This document shows, one piece after another, positions 1 to 6,461 of a stretch of 8,036 bases of DNA. The notes beneath the pieces were generated by a model. It saw only the letters and a program-made list of their open reading frames with translations, was not told the DNA's origin and did not search any database. Every line of letters starts with the position of its first letter. Position 1 is the stretch's first letter. Source of the DNA: an uncultured Alphaproteobacteria bacterium (GTDB lineage: Bacteria; Pseudomonadota; Alphaproteobacteria; Bin95); the NCBI GenBank assembly GCA_913060845.1, contig CAJXVF010000084.1, positions 1 to 8,036 on the forward strand, given 5' to 3'. The position numbers and the translations under genes were made by a program.

Positions 1-37
1 CTATTCGTCGGCAGCGTCAGATGTGTATAAGAGACAG
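1..37 (+). other. Nextera (Tn5) Read 1 adapter, not genomic
   Basis: Positions 5-18 are the Nextera Read 1 adapter core (TCGTCGGCAGCGTC) and 19-37 are the 19-base Tn5 mosaic end ending in GAGACAG. The four bases before it, CTAT, match the end of i5 index CTCTCTAT, whose complement is seen at the other contig end. This is untrimmed library adapter. Genomic sequence starts at 38. Any reading frame crossing this segment gives a chimeric protein, such as a product beginning MCIRDS. Confidence 0.98.
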
Positions 38-467
38 CCGTGATGACGACGGCAAATGCGACGGTTACTTCAGCTTCGGCATTATCCGTAAAAGCTGCCG
101 TCACGCCTTTCGGCTTCTGCACAAACTTCTCGCTTGCTTCCGCCCGTTCGATCAGCACGGTGATTGTGCCGCGCGAGGCAGCGTCTGGGCGAAGCCGGGT
201 GGCTACCCAACGTCGGACCGTTGCCGAAGGTGGCTCTGCGATACGGACGGCGACTGCGGAATCTGGCGGTGTGACGCCTGGGCCTTCTTTGATCACGATC
301 TGGTCTGCGGACACATTCCAGACTGGGCTTTCAGCGAACGTCACCTTGGCTGGCTGATACGGTTCCACCGGTGCCGTGCAGGCCGCCAGCGCGAGCGCCA
401 TGCCAGCAACAAGAAATAGCCGTCGTTTGACCTGGTATTCAGGCAGGATCTTCGCTGAAAAGCGCAT
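38..467 (-). CDS. Putative lipoprotein, C-terminus cut off by contig end
   Basis: Partial gene of about 143 codons with no stop before the insert ends at 38. The frame starts at ATG 467 (MRFSAKILPEYQVKRRLFLV); a second in-frame ATG lies at 479. It has a lipoprotein signal peptide: basic KRR at residues 14-16, a hydrophobic stretch at 17-26, and lipobox LAAC with the acylated Cys at residue 30. The start and internal Met at 401 would leave too short a signal. The mature part is rich in Pro, Val and Ala and contains a Trp-Val-Ala-Thr-Arg-Leu segment followed by a Thr-Ile-Thr-Val strand. I recognise no named domain; similar small lipoproteins of unknown function occur in Alphaproteobacteria, but that is from memory. 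The start overlaps the end of hslO by 29 bases and no clear ribosome binding site is seen, so translational coupling to hslO is likely. Function unknown; probably anchored in a cell-envelope membrane. Confidence 0.7.
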
Positions 468-1407
468 CAAGGGCTGCATCATCAAACCGCTCCGTTTTTC
501 CGCAGAATTCACATGTGACGTCGATAACACCATCGACCTTGCAGTCTTCTACTTCGCTTCGGGGTAGTCGTGCCAGCAAATCATGGAATTTATTAGGTGG
601 GCATTCACACTCGCCACTGATGGCAGACGGGTCAAAAATCCGCACGCCATCCTCATGGAATAGCTTAAAGAGCAAATCCTCAGGTGCCTCAGACTGAGCC
701 AGCATTTCCTCAGACGTCGCTGTGGCCAGCAACGCCATGGCGCGCATATAGCCCTCGTCCTCTTCCCAGGTCTCCGGTGGTGGCCGGAACGCATCGACGC
801 TGCCGCCGGATACCGCTTCGCCGCCCGTTTCCGGAACCCGTTGAACTAAAAGCGCCGCCCCGCGCCAGCGACCATCTTCACCGAGTTCACATGCCAAGCG
901 CAGGCCCGTTGGGATCTGTTCGGATTGCCTGAAATAATGATGCACACTGTCTGCCAGCGTTTCACCTTCAAGCGCTACAATGCCTTGATAACGGCCTTCG
1001 CCGCCATCTCGCTCGACAGTAAAGGCCAGATAGCCACCGCCAAACATCCGGGCGACGCTTGGATTGGTCGGAAGGTCCGCCACTTTCTCTGCGTCAAAGC
1101 CAACATATCCGCGTAGATGCCCGCCAGTATCAACATCCGCCACGAGGATCCGCATGGCGCCTTCACCCTGCACTTGCAGCGTAAACTTGCCCTCAAACTT
1201 CAGAGTTGCGGATAGCGCCGCCGTCAACGCGATGGCCTGCCCAAGCACGTTAGACGCAGCTTCCGGGTAATCGTGACGGCGAAGGATTGCATCGATCGCT
1301 GTATCCAGCTTGACGAGCCTGCCACGCAAACCACTTTCGACGAGCTGAAACGGCAACACAAAATCGCCGTCAAGCGTCCGCAAGCTGTTCAATACAGGAT
1401 CAATCAT
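439..1407 (-). CDS. hslO: Hsp33 redox-regulated molecular chaperone
   Basis: This 322-residue protein matches the Hsp33 family: a cytosolic holdase chaperone activated by oxidation, which protects unfolding proteins during oxidative stress. The C-terminal zinc switch is intact: CEC at residues 267-269 and CEFC at 299-302, separated by 29 residues, fitting the family pattern CxC-x(27-32)-CxxC. A further Cys at 289 lies between the two pairs. The N-terminal domain carries family-like blocks such as GEGAMRILVADVDTGGHLRGYV. I chose ATG 1407 (MIDPVLNSL) because AGGAG at 1420-1416 lies 8 bases upstream. An in-frame extension to 1443 would add 12 residues (MHSWSRHAGETT) without family resemblance. 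E. coli Hsp33 has 292 residues, so this one is slightly long; the extra length appears to be around residues 193-215. It is the third gene after argD and argF, a linkage common in Alphaproteobacteria, with the lipoprotein gene overlapping its end. Confidence 0.95.
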   Translation of the reverse strand: MIDPVLNSLRTLDGDFVLPFQLVESGLRGRLVKLDTAIDAILRRHDYPEAASNVLGQAIALTAALSATLKFEGKFTLQVQGEGAMRILVADVDTGGHLRGYVGFDAEKVADLPTNPSVARMFGGGYLAFTVERDGGEGRYQGIVALEGETLADSVHHYFRQSEQIPTGLRLACELGEDGRWRGAALLVQRVPETGGEAVSGGSVDAFRPPPETWEEDEGYMRAMALLATATSEEMLAQSEAPEDLLFKLFHEDGVRIFDPSAISGECECPPNKFHDLLARLPRSEVEDCKVDGVIDVTCEFCGKTERFDDAALDALFSEDPA

Positions 1408-1415
1408 CGTCGTTT

Positions 1416-1420
1416 CTCCT
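1416..1420 (-). promoter_or_regulatory. Ribosome binding site fixing the hslO start
   Basis: AGGAG on the minus strand, 8 bases from ATG 1407. It lies inside the longer open frame and supports the shorter 322-residue Hsp33 over the 334-residue version. Confidence 0.75.
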
Positions 1421-1443
1421 GCATGGCGCGACCACGAGTGCAT

Positions 1444-2358
1444 TCAGCCAAGGCAATAAGCCAAGATGCCCTTTTTGGAATGCAGCCGGTTTTCTGCTTC
1501 GTCCCATGCCGCAGATTGCGGGCCATCAAGCACCGCATCCGTCACTTCCTGGCCTCGTTTTGCAGGCAGGCAGTGCAAGAAAATGGCTTCGGCCTTCGCT
1601 TGTGCCATCAGTGTCTCATCAACTCGGAACGGGGCCAGCATGTTGTGAAGCGATGGCTTATCAGACTCATCGCCCATAGAAATCCACACGTCCGTGACGA
1701 CGACGTCTGCATTCGCTACAGCTTCCGTCGCGTTATGCGTAACGGAAACCTTCGCGCCAGACTGCTTCGCCCATTCCAAGGCTTTCGCCGCTGGCATGCG
1801 TTCTTCTGGGCAAGCAATGGCAAGCTCGAAGTCGAAGCGGGCGGCGGCATGCATCCAGGAATGCAAGACGTTATTACCGTCGCCAGACCACGCAACCTTC
1901 AATCCAGACAGACGGCCAAAGCGCTCCTGCATGGTGATCAGGTCCGCCATAAGCTGGCAGGGATGTGACCAATCAGAGAGCAAATTGATGACCGGCACAG
2001 TCGCGAACTTCGCCAGTTCGTCTAACTTGCCGTGATCATTTGTACGGAGTGCAATGGCGTCCACATATCGGGAAAGCACACGCGCCGTATCGCCCACGGT
2101 TTCGCCGCGGCCCAATTGGCTATCGTTAGGGTTCAGAACAACCGTATTGCCGCCCATCTGCTTCACCGCGGTTTCCAGGGAAACGCGGGTGCGGGTAGAG
2201 GGCTGTTCGAACATCATCAGCACTGTCTTGCCAGCTAACGCATTGGCAAGGTCGGACTTACCCGATTTAACACGCGCCCCGATCTCCAGCATCTGCTGAA
2301 GATCGGGGGTGTCGTAATCGGCCAAATCAAGAAAGTGCTTGAGGCCGGTATCCGTCAT
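1444..2358 (-). CDS. argF: Ornithine carbamoyltransferase
   Basis: This 304-residue enzyme transfers the carbamoyl group from carbamoyl phosphate to ornithine to make citrulline, the step after ornithine formation in arginine biosynthesis, in the cytoplasm. Diagnostic motifs are all present: the carbamoyl-phosphate loop STRTR at residues 54-58, HPCQ at 132-135, GDGNNVLHSW at 159-168, the ornithine-binding DVWISMGDE at 223-231 (SMG loop) and HCLP at 262-265. The SMG loop separates it from aspartate carbamoyltransferase. Length is normal for anabolic enzymes. The ATG start overlaps the argD stop (ATGA at 2358-2355) and no separate ribosome binding site is obvious, so translation is probably coupled to argD. 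It is followed after 36 bases by hslO. The gene is complete and shows nothing unusual. Confidence 0.98.
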   Translation of the reverse strand: MTDTGLKHFLDLADYDTPDLQQMLEIGARVKSGKSDLANALAGKTVLMMFEQPSTRTRVSLETAVKQMGGNTVVLNPNDSQLGRGETVGDTARVLSRYVDAIALRTNDHGKLDELAKFATVPVINLLSDWSHPCQLMADLITMQERFGRLSGLKVAWSGDGNNVLHSWMHAAARFDFELAIACPEERMPAAKALEWAKQSGAKVSVTHNATEAVANADVVVTDVWISMGDESDKPSLHNMLAPFRVDETLMAQAKAEAIFLHCLPAKRGQEVTDAVLDGPQSAAWDEAENRLHSKKGILAYCLG

Positions 2359-3533
2359 GCGGCAGCAGCCAGAGATGCGAGCGCTTTGTCGAACGCGTCC
2401 ACAACGTCGCCGATTTGCTCATCTGAGATAATCAGCGGCGGCAAGAAACGCACGACATTCTCGCCAGCGGGTACCGTCAGCAAACCTTGCTCACGACACG
2501 CCGCAACGACTTCGCCGTTTACGCCTTTGACCTTGCAGCCAAGCATCAGGCCCATACCGCGCACATCTTCGATCTGATCTGGGCGCGCTTTAGCCAGCGC
2601 TTCCAGCTTATCGCGGAACAGCTTGGCTTTGGCGTTGACGCCCTTAAGAACGCCTTCATCCAGCAGCACATCAAGCACGGCATTCACAGCAGCTGATGCC
2701 AGCGGATTACCGCCAAACGTGGAGCCATGGGTGCCGGCAACCATGCCAGCTGCCGCTTTCTTAGTCGCAAGACATGCGCCGACGGGGAACCCGCCGCCCA
2801 AGCCTTTTGCCAAAGACATAACATCTGGCTCTACGCCCGCCCATTCATAGGCGAACAGCTTACCGGTACGGCCCATACCGCATTGCACTTCATCCACACC
2901 CATCAGGATGCCGAATTCATCACATGCAGCGCGAACGCCCTTGATGTAGTCGATATCCATCGCGCGGATACCGCCTTCACCTTGCACGGGCTCAATGATG
3001 ACGCCCGCTGTTTCCGCCGTAATAGCGCTGCGCAGCTCATTCAAATTGCCGAACGGCACCTGATCAAAGCCAGGTGATGTTGGACCGAAGCCAGCCAAAT
3101 GCGCAGGATTATTACCCGCCGCCAAAGTCGCGAGCGTGCGTCCGTGGAATGCGCCCTGAATCGAAATGATGCGATGCTTTTCTGGCGCGCCATTGTGGGC
3201 ATGGAATTTCCGCATGACCTTGATCTGCGCTTCCAGCGATTCAGCGCCGGAGTTGCAGAAGAACACGAGGTCCGCAAAACTGTTGGCTGTCAGTCGTTCA
3301 GCCGCTTTCATCTGACCAGGAATGTTGTAGAGGTTAGACGTATGCCAAACCTTCTCGATCTGATCCTTCATAGCGGCGACCAAATGCGGATGCGAATGGC
3401 CAACGGACGTAACAGCGATGCCCGAACCGCAATCCATGAATCGTCGCCCCGCCGTATCGAACAGGTAAATGCCCTCTCCCTTCTCGAACGCGATGTCGCG
3501 TGCGCCATAGGTCGGCATTACAGTATCGATCAC
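2355..3533 (-). CDS. argD: Acetylornithine aminotransferase
   Basis: This 392-residue class III PLP aminotransferase converts N-acetylglutamate semialdehyde and glutamate to N-acetylornithine and 2-oxoglutarate in arginine synthesis; many family members also act on succinyl-diaminopimelate. Visible motifs: SGAES at residues 95-99 (phosphate contact region), GAFHGRT at 127-133, EPVQGEGG at 181-188, DEVQ at 214-217 (Asp to the pyridine nitrogen) and SLAKGLGGG at 240-248 with the PLP lysine at 243. The start is GTG 3533: AGGAG at 3544-3540 is 6 bases away, while the next ATG (residue 6) would be 21 bases from it. The gene is first in an operon with argF and hslO, downstream of a strong predicted promoter and a structured leader. 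The small 4-aminobutyrate or ornithine aminotransferases are relatives, but adjacency to argF favours ArgD. Confidence 0.96.
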   Translation of the reverse strand: MIDTVMPTYGARDIAFEKGEGIYLFDTAGRRFMDCGSGIAVTSVGHSHPHLVAAMKDQIEKVWHTSNLYNIPGQMKAAERLTANSFADLVFFCNSGAESLEAQIKVMRKFHAHNGAPEKHRIISIQGAFHGRTLATLAAGNNPAHLAGFGPTSPGFDQVPFGNLNELRSAITAETAGVIIEPVQGEGGIRAMDIDYIKGVRAACDEFGILMGVDEVQCGMGRTGKLFAYEWAGVEPDVMSLAKGLGGGFPVGACLATKKAAAGMVAGTHGSTFGGNPLASAAVNAVLDVLLDEGVLKGVNAKAKLFRDKLEALAKARPDQIEDVRGMGLMLGCKVKGVNGEVVAACREQGLLTVPAGENVVRFLPPLIISDEQIGDVVDAFDKALASLAAAA

Positions 3534-3539
3534 AGCCAG

Positions 3540-3544
3540 CTCCT
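3540..3544 (-). promoter_or_regulatory. Ribosome binding site supporting a GTG start for argD
   Basis: AGGAG with a 6-base spacer (CTGGCT) to GTG 3533. This spacing supports the GTG start over the ATG five codons downstream. Confidence 0.75.
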
Positions 3545-3553
3545 GTCATGGAT

Positions 3554-3592
3554 GGGCGGGTCAGTTTCGGTTTCCGAAAACGGAGTCCGCCC
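3554..3592 (-). promoter_or_regulatory. Two-tier hairpin in the argD leader
   Basis: On the transcribed minus strand, GGGCGG (3592-3587) can pair with CCGCCC (3559-3554). Nested inside is a perfect 6-base stem, TTTCGG (3570-3565 as its complement) against CCGAAA, with a 3-base loop. The structure falls between the predicted promoter and the argD ribosome binding site, starting about 10 bases from the latter. There is no run of T after it, so it is not an intrinsic terminator. It could influence translation initiation or mRNA stability; no known riboswitch class is recognised. Confidence 0.4.
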
Positions 3593-3607
3593 GTTGGGAA
3601 AGCGGCC

Positions 3608-3636
3608 TATTAACGAGGCCGCGCGCCAAATGTCAA
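3608..3636 (-). promoter_or_regulatory. Sigma70-like promoter for argD-argF-hslO
   Basis: The minus strand has a perfect -35 box TTGACA (3636-3631), a 17-base spacer and -10-like TTAATA (3613-3608). This predicts a transcript start near 3601 and a leader of about 68 bases before the argD GTG. It lies 17 bases upstream of the recX start in the divergent intergenic region, so the two genes may compete for this DNA. Confidence 0.6.
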
Positions 3637-3652
3637 CGCATAGTCGTTCTGG

Positions 3653-4189
3653 ATGGACATTTTGACGAAGGATACCCGCGCATTAATGGGCTATGTGCGC
3701 TCCGGCCTGGCCTATCTGGACAGGTATGGCGGCCCCCGCGCCCGCGTCCTCCGCACACTAGAACGACGCGCCCGCCGGAAGGAACTGGAAGGCGAGGAAG
3801 CGGCAGAGATGGTCGCCGCCGCCATGGCCAAGCTCGACGCGCTGGAGGTTATGGATGATTGGGCTTTTGCTGCTGGGAAAGCGGGCGCCCTCCGCCGCAA
3901 AGGAACCTCCCGCCGGGCGGCGATGGCGAAACTCCTGAACACCGGCCTAGACCGTGATTTAGCAGCCGAAGCCCTTGCCCAACTTGATTCCGAAGCCGAC
4001 GACCCGGAGGAAGCCGAACGCACCGCCGCAAACCGCTACGCCCAACGCCGCCGCTTCGGCCCCTTCCGCCAAGACCCAGAAAAGCGCGCGGAACGGCGCG
4101 TCAAGGACATAGCAGCCATGGCCCGCGCCGGATTTCCTGTAAGCCTAGCCATATCAGTCATTGATGCGGATGATGACCGAATAACCTAG
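3653..4189 (+). CDS. recX: RecX-family regulatory protein
   Basis: A 178-residue, highly charged, helical protein. RecX proteins bind RecA filaments and modulate recombination and SOS activity. The three-part repeat layout of the family can be seen: GLAYLDRYGGPRARVLRTLERR at residues 18-39, then MDDWAFAAGKAGALRRKGTSRRAAMAKLL at 67-95, then AANRYAQRRRFGPF at 125-138 ending in VKDIAAMARAGFPVSLAISVI at 150-170. Length fits the family. ATG 3653 is chosen because an in-frame TAG lies 12 bases upstream and the family-like helix begins within the first 15 residues; ATG 3686 is a less likely alternative. No good ribosome binding site is visible. It is divergent from argD and recA is not in the window. 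The family is poorly conserved, so the match rests on overall pattern rather than catalytic residues. Confidence 0.75.
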   Translation: MDILTKDTRALMGYVRSGLAYLDRYGGPRARVLRTLERRARRKELEGEEAAEMVAAAMAKLDALEVMDDWAFAAGKAGALRRKGTSRRAAMAKLLNTGLDRDLAAEALAQLDSEADDPEEAERTAANRYAQRRRFGPFRQDPEKRAERRVKDIAAMARAGFPVSLAISVIDADDDRIT

Positions 4190-4238
4190 ATTTAGAATTC
4201 TCGGTGCCCGAATGCCTTCCCCGCTTCCGTGGATTAAG

Positions 4239-4254
4239 CTAGCGTTTCGGCTAG
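4239..4254 (+). repeat. Inverted repeat between recX and the ligase gene
   Basis: CTAGC (4239-4243) and GCTAG (4250-4254) form a perfect 5-base stem around the 6-base loop GTTTCG. It lies 49 bases after the recX stop. No T run follows, so it is not a convincing intrinsic terminator; it could be a weak RNA structure or protein site. Confidence 0.35.
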
Positions 4255-4256
4255 AA

Positions 4257-4271
4257 CTCAATTTGCTTGAG
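4257..4271 (+). repeat. Inverted repeat overlapping the ligase ribosome binding region
   Basis: CTCAA (4257-4261) and TTGAG (4267-4271) form a perfect 5-base stem around TTTGC. The right arm shares GAG with the purine-rich GAGGG (4269-4273) that is the best ribosome binding candidate for the gene at 4286, so folding could partly hide it. The stem is short and AT-rich, hence weak. Confidence 0.3.
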
Positions 4272-4285
4272 GGATTGCATCGAAA

Positions 4286-5524
4286 ATGACCGATTTCTAT
4301 GACGAGCGGGATCAGATGGATGCGGGCGCGCGTGAAGCGGCGCTGATGGCGTCGTTGCCGGCGCAGCTATACTTTGCCAAAGCAAACGCGCCCTACTTCA
4401 CCAAGTTGCTGGCAGGTATTGACCCGGCAACGATCATCAGTCGTGAAGCTCTAGCGACGCTTCCTGTCATCTATAAAAGCGACCTGGTGGCGGCACAGGC
4501 GGCACATCCTCCCTTCGGCGGTATGAACGCGACGGCGACGGGGGACCTGCTGCATATCTTTCGCTCCCCCGGCCCCATCGCTGAGCCAGAAGGGCGGCAA
4601 GCTGATTGGTGGCGCGCAGCACGGGCATTCCACGCAGCCGGTGTGCGCAAAGGCGATGTTTGCCACTGCAGCTTCTCCTATCACTTAACACCTGGCGCTT
4701 GGATTATGGATTCAGCCGCCCGCTCACTCGGATGCGCCGTCTTCCCAGGTGGTGTTGGCAATACGGACCTACAGATCGAGGCGATGGCCCATTACAAGGC
4801 GACAACATTCTGCGGCACGCCCGATTTCCTGAAGATCATGCTGGAACGTGCGCGGGAACTTGGGGCAGATGTATCCAGTATTACCAAAGCCATCGTCGGC
4901 GGCGGCGCGCTGCCACCTTCCCTCCGCCAGCTTATTCAGACAGAATTCGGCGTAACGCCGTTGCAGAATTACGGCACTGCGGACTTAGGCATCGTCGCGT
5001 ATGAAAGCCCGGCGATGGAAGGCATGCTGATCAACGAAGGGCTGATCCTAGAGATCGTCCGCCCAGGTTCGGGCGAACCGGTTGCTGAAGGCGAAGTTGG
5101 CGAAGTCGTTGTTACCATCCTGAACCGTGATTATCCGCTGGTGCGCTTCGCCACCGGAGACCTATCCGCCATGCTGCCCGGCGAAAGCCCCTGCGGCCGC
5201 ACAGCGCCCCGCATCAAAGGCTGGATGGGTCGCGCCGACCAAACCGCAAAAATCCGCGGCATGTTCGTGCGCCCAACGCAAATGGAGCAAATCCTGAAAG
5301 CGCACCCAGAAATCCAACGCACCCGCCTGATCATCACCTCTGAAGATCACCGCGATCAGTTCACCTTGCATTGCGAAGTCGAAACCCCGGATGCAGCGCT
5401 ATCAGAAAAGATCAGTGCCACCATGAAGCAGATCATCAACCTCGCCGGGCCGGTCGAGCTTACCGCTCTTGGAACACTGCCAAGCGACGGCAAAGTGATT
5501 GAGGATGCACGGACGTATGAGTAA
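4286..5524 (+). CDS. Phenylacetate-CoA ligase (PaaK) family adenylate-forming enzyme
   Basis: This 412-residue protein belongs to the adenylate-forming superfamily, in the PaaK-like branch that activates aryl or other carboxylic acids as acyl-AMP and then acyl-CoA. The phosphate loop region is FRSPGPIAEPEG (residues 92-103), where classical members have a Ser/Thr/Gly-rich SSGTTG. Later motifs are normal: YGTADLG (229-235, core motif A5), RFATGDLS (287-294, A7), GRADQTAKIRG (315-325, A8 hinge) and a Lys at 403 in SDGKVIED, the likely catalytic A10 lysine. Usual PaaK length is about 430-440, so this is slightly short but complete. The best ribosome binding candidate, GAGGG at 4269-4273, has a long 12-base spacer, so the start is moderately sure. 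No other phenylacetate or aromatic degradation gene is nearby, so the substrate cannot be inferred and I do not assign paaK. Confidence 0.85.
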   Translation: MTDFYDERDQMDAGAREAALMASLPAQLYFAKANAPYFTKLLAGIDPATIISREALATLPVIYKSDLVAAQAAHPPFGGMNATATGDLLHIFRSPGPIAEPEGRQADWWRAARAFHAAGVRKGDVCHCSFSYHLTPGAWIMDSAARSLGCAVFPGGVGNTDLQIEAMAHYKATTFCGTPDFLKIMLERARELGADVSSITKAIVGGGALPPSLRQLIQTEFGVTPLQNYGTADLGIVAYESPAMEGMLINEGLILEIVRPGSGEPVAEGEVGEVVVTILNRDYPLVRFATGDLSAMLPGESPCGRTAPRIKGWMGRADQTAKIRGMFVRPTQMEQILKAHPEIQRTRLIITSEDHRDQFTLHCEVETPDAALSEKISATMKQIINLAGPVELTALGTLPSDGKVIEDARTYE

Positions 5525-5533
5525 AGCACGACA

Positions 5534-5546
5534 TGTCATATTGACA
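5534..5546 (+). promoter_or_regulatory. Palindrome overlapping a TTGACA box before the Fic module
   Basis: TGTCA (5534-5538), TAT, TGACA (5542-5546) is a perfect 5-base inverted repeat. Its right arm is part of TTGACA (5541-5546), a perfect -35 hexamer. A second palindrome, GACATGTC (5530-5537), overlaps the left arm. No good -10 box stands 16-18 bases away (TTTCAC is the nearest), so promoter activity is uncertain. The position 55 bases before the small antitoxin gene is where an autoregulatory operator would be expected. Confidence 0.35.
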
Positions 5547-5600
5547 CCGATGACCGTCTACGTTTCACCTACTGTCCCATAGAAGTTAGGAAACAAAATC

Positions 5601-5777
5601 GTGAAAAAGCAGCCCAACCTCTCGCAACTCATTGAGCAAGCGCGGCGCGTCCACATGACAGCTGAACAGCTTGAAAGCCAGAAGCGTGATTTCGCATATG
5701 GCAATACGAAATTTGAAAATGATGCAATCACGCGTGAGATGATTGACGAAGCGGCAGACGCGCGCTTACGCCATTAG
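5601..5777 (+). CDS. Small antitoxin-like protein upstream of Fic toxin
   Basis: A 58-residue protein starting at GTG 5601, with AGGA (5588-5591) 9 bases upstream. It is mostly helical and charged. Residues 28-46 read KRDFAYGNTKFENDAITRE. The segment NTKFEN (35-40) resembles the Fic inhibitory motif [S/T]xxxE[G/N], in which the Glu blocks the ATP gamma-phosphate site by pairing with the second Arg of the Fic motif; here Glu39 and Asn40 fit, but Asn35 occupies the Ser/Thr position. In class I Fic systems such as VbhA/VbhT this inhibitory helix sits in a separate small protein encoded just upstream of the toxin, which is exactly this arrangement: fic follows after 30 bases on the same strand. 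The overall sequence is not like VbhA. An internal ATG at 5655 would still include the motif. The antitoxin role is inferred from motif and context. Confidence 0.75.
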   Translation: MKKQPNLSQLIEQARRVHMTAEQLESQKRDFAYGNTKFENDAITREMIDEAADARLRH

Positions 5778-5807
5778 GCTTTGATCTAAAATTAGGCATC
5801 GAATCAA

Positions 5808-6461
5808 ATGTCAGATAATGACTTCGGTTTAGACACAGGCGCTGAAGCATCATTGATGGCGGCTAACGGTGTGTTGCTGTCAGATTTCATGGACAGCGTT
5901 ATCAAGCAATTCCTTGAGCCAGATAGACCATTCAGATTAACCGTTAGCCTAATCCGCGATCTACAAGGGGTAGCTGTGCGCGGGCTGCGCCGCGATGCAG
6001 GCAACTTTCGCTCAAATGAAGTGAGCATTCACGGCAGAATTCACAAGCCACCGCAAGCCTTTATGGTTGAAAACCTGATCAGAGAACTCTGTGATTATAT
6101 GAATCTCAATTGGCATGAACAATCAGCATTTCATCTGGCTGCGTATGTGATGTGGTGCCTGAACTGGATTCATCCCTTTAGCGATGGCAATGGGCGAACC
6201 AGCCGGAGTTTATCGTATATCATTTTGTGCACACGCATCCGGCATGCCTTACCGGGCGAGCCAACAATCCCAGCGCAAATCGAAGCCAATCGGCAACCGT
6301 ATTTTGACGCGTTAGAAGACGCAGATACCCACTCCAGCGACACCACTGAGCCGCATATCGTCGCAATGGAAACGCTCATAAAAGACATGCTTGCGTATCA
6401 ATTGCTCAGCGTCGTAGCGGTCGCGGATGGTTCGGATATTCCAAATCTCCTGAGCGACTGA
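5808..6461 (+). CDS. fic: Fic-domain protein (probable AMP-transferase toxin)
   Basis: A 217-residue Fic protein. Fic enzymes typically transfer AMP from ATP to a hydroxyl of a target protein, often blocking it. The full catalytic motif HPFSDGNGRTSR is at residues 122-133, fitting HPFx[D/E]GNGRxxR: His122 is the catalytic base, Asp126 the metal ligand, Arg130 and Arg133 the phosphate contacts. The family flap that docks targets is visible at about 66-85 (NFRSNEVSIHGRIHKPP). There is no inhibitory [S/T]xxxE[G/N] helix inside the protein that I can see, which agrees with inhibition in trans by the small protein upstream. No DNA-binding domain, signal peptide or secretion domain is visible; about 85 residues follow the motif. 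GC is about 50% over 5821-6420 by hand count, below its neighbours, suggesting recent acquisition. The target is unknown. ATG 5808 has only a weak ribosome binding site (TAGG, 12 bases away). Confidence 0.92.
   Translation: MSDNDFGLDTGAEASLMAANGVLLSDFMDSVIKQFLEPDRPFRLTVSLIRDLQGVAVRGLRRDAGNFRSNEVSIHGRIHKPPQAFMVENLIRELCDYMNLNWHEQSAFHLAAYVMWCLNWIHPFSDGNGRTSRSLSYIILCTRIRHALPGEPTIPAQIEANRQPYFDALEDADTHSSDTTEPHIVAMETLIKDMLAYQLLSVVAVADGSDIPNLLSD

Noticed and set aside
21..419. Plus-strand open frame of 132 codons at the left end
   Set aside because: It starts inside the adapter and lies antisense to the lipoprotein frame, which has a clear signal peptide and lipobox.
1408..1443. Twelve-residue N-terminal extension of Hsp33
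   Set aside because: AGGAG stands 8 bases before ATG 1407, and the extra residues look like translated leader.
1273..1968. 231-codon plus-strand open frame
   Set aside because: It is antisense to the unmistakable hslO and argF genes, is rich in Arg, His and Cys and has no recognisable domain.
3554..3592. Intrinsic terminator or ArgR operator upstream of argD
   Set aside because: No T run follows the hairpin in either direction, and the sequence does not resemble the AT-rich paired ARG boxes of ArgR.
3099..3665. 188-codon plus-strand open frame
   Set aside because: It is antisense to argD and crosses the argD promoter and the recX start; no domain is recognisable.
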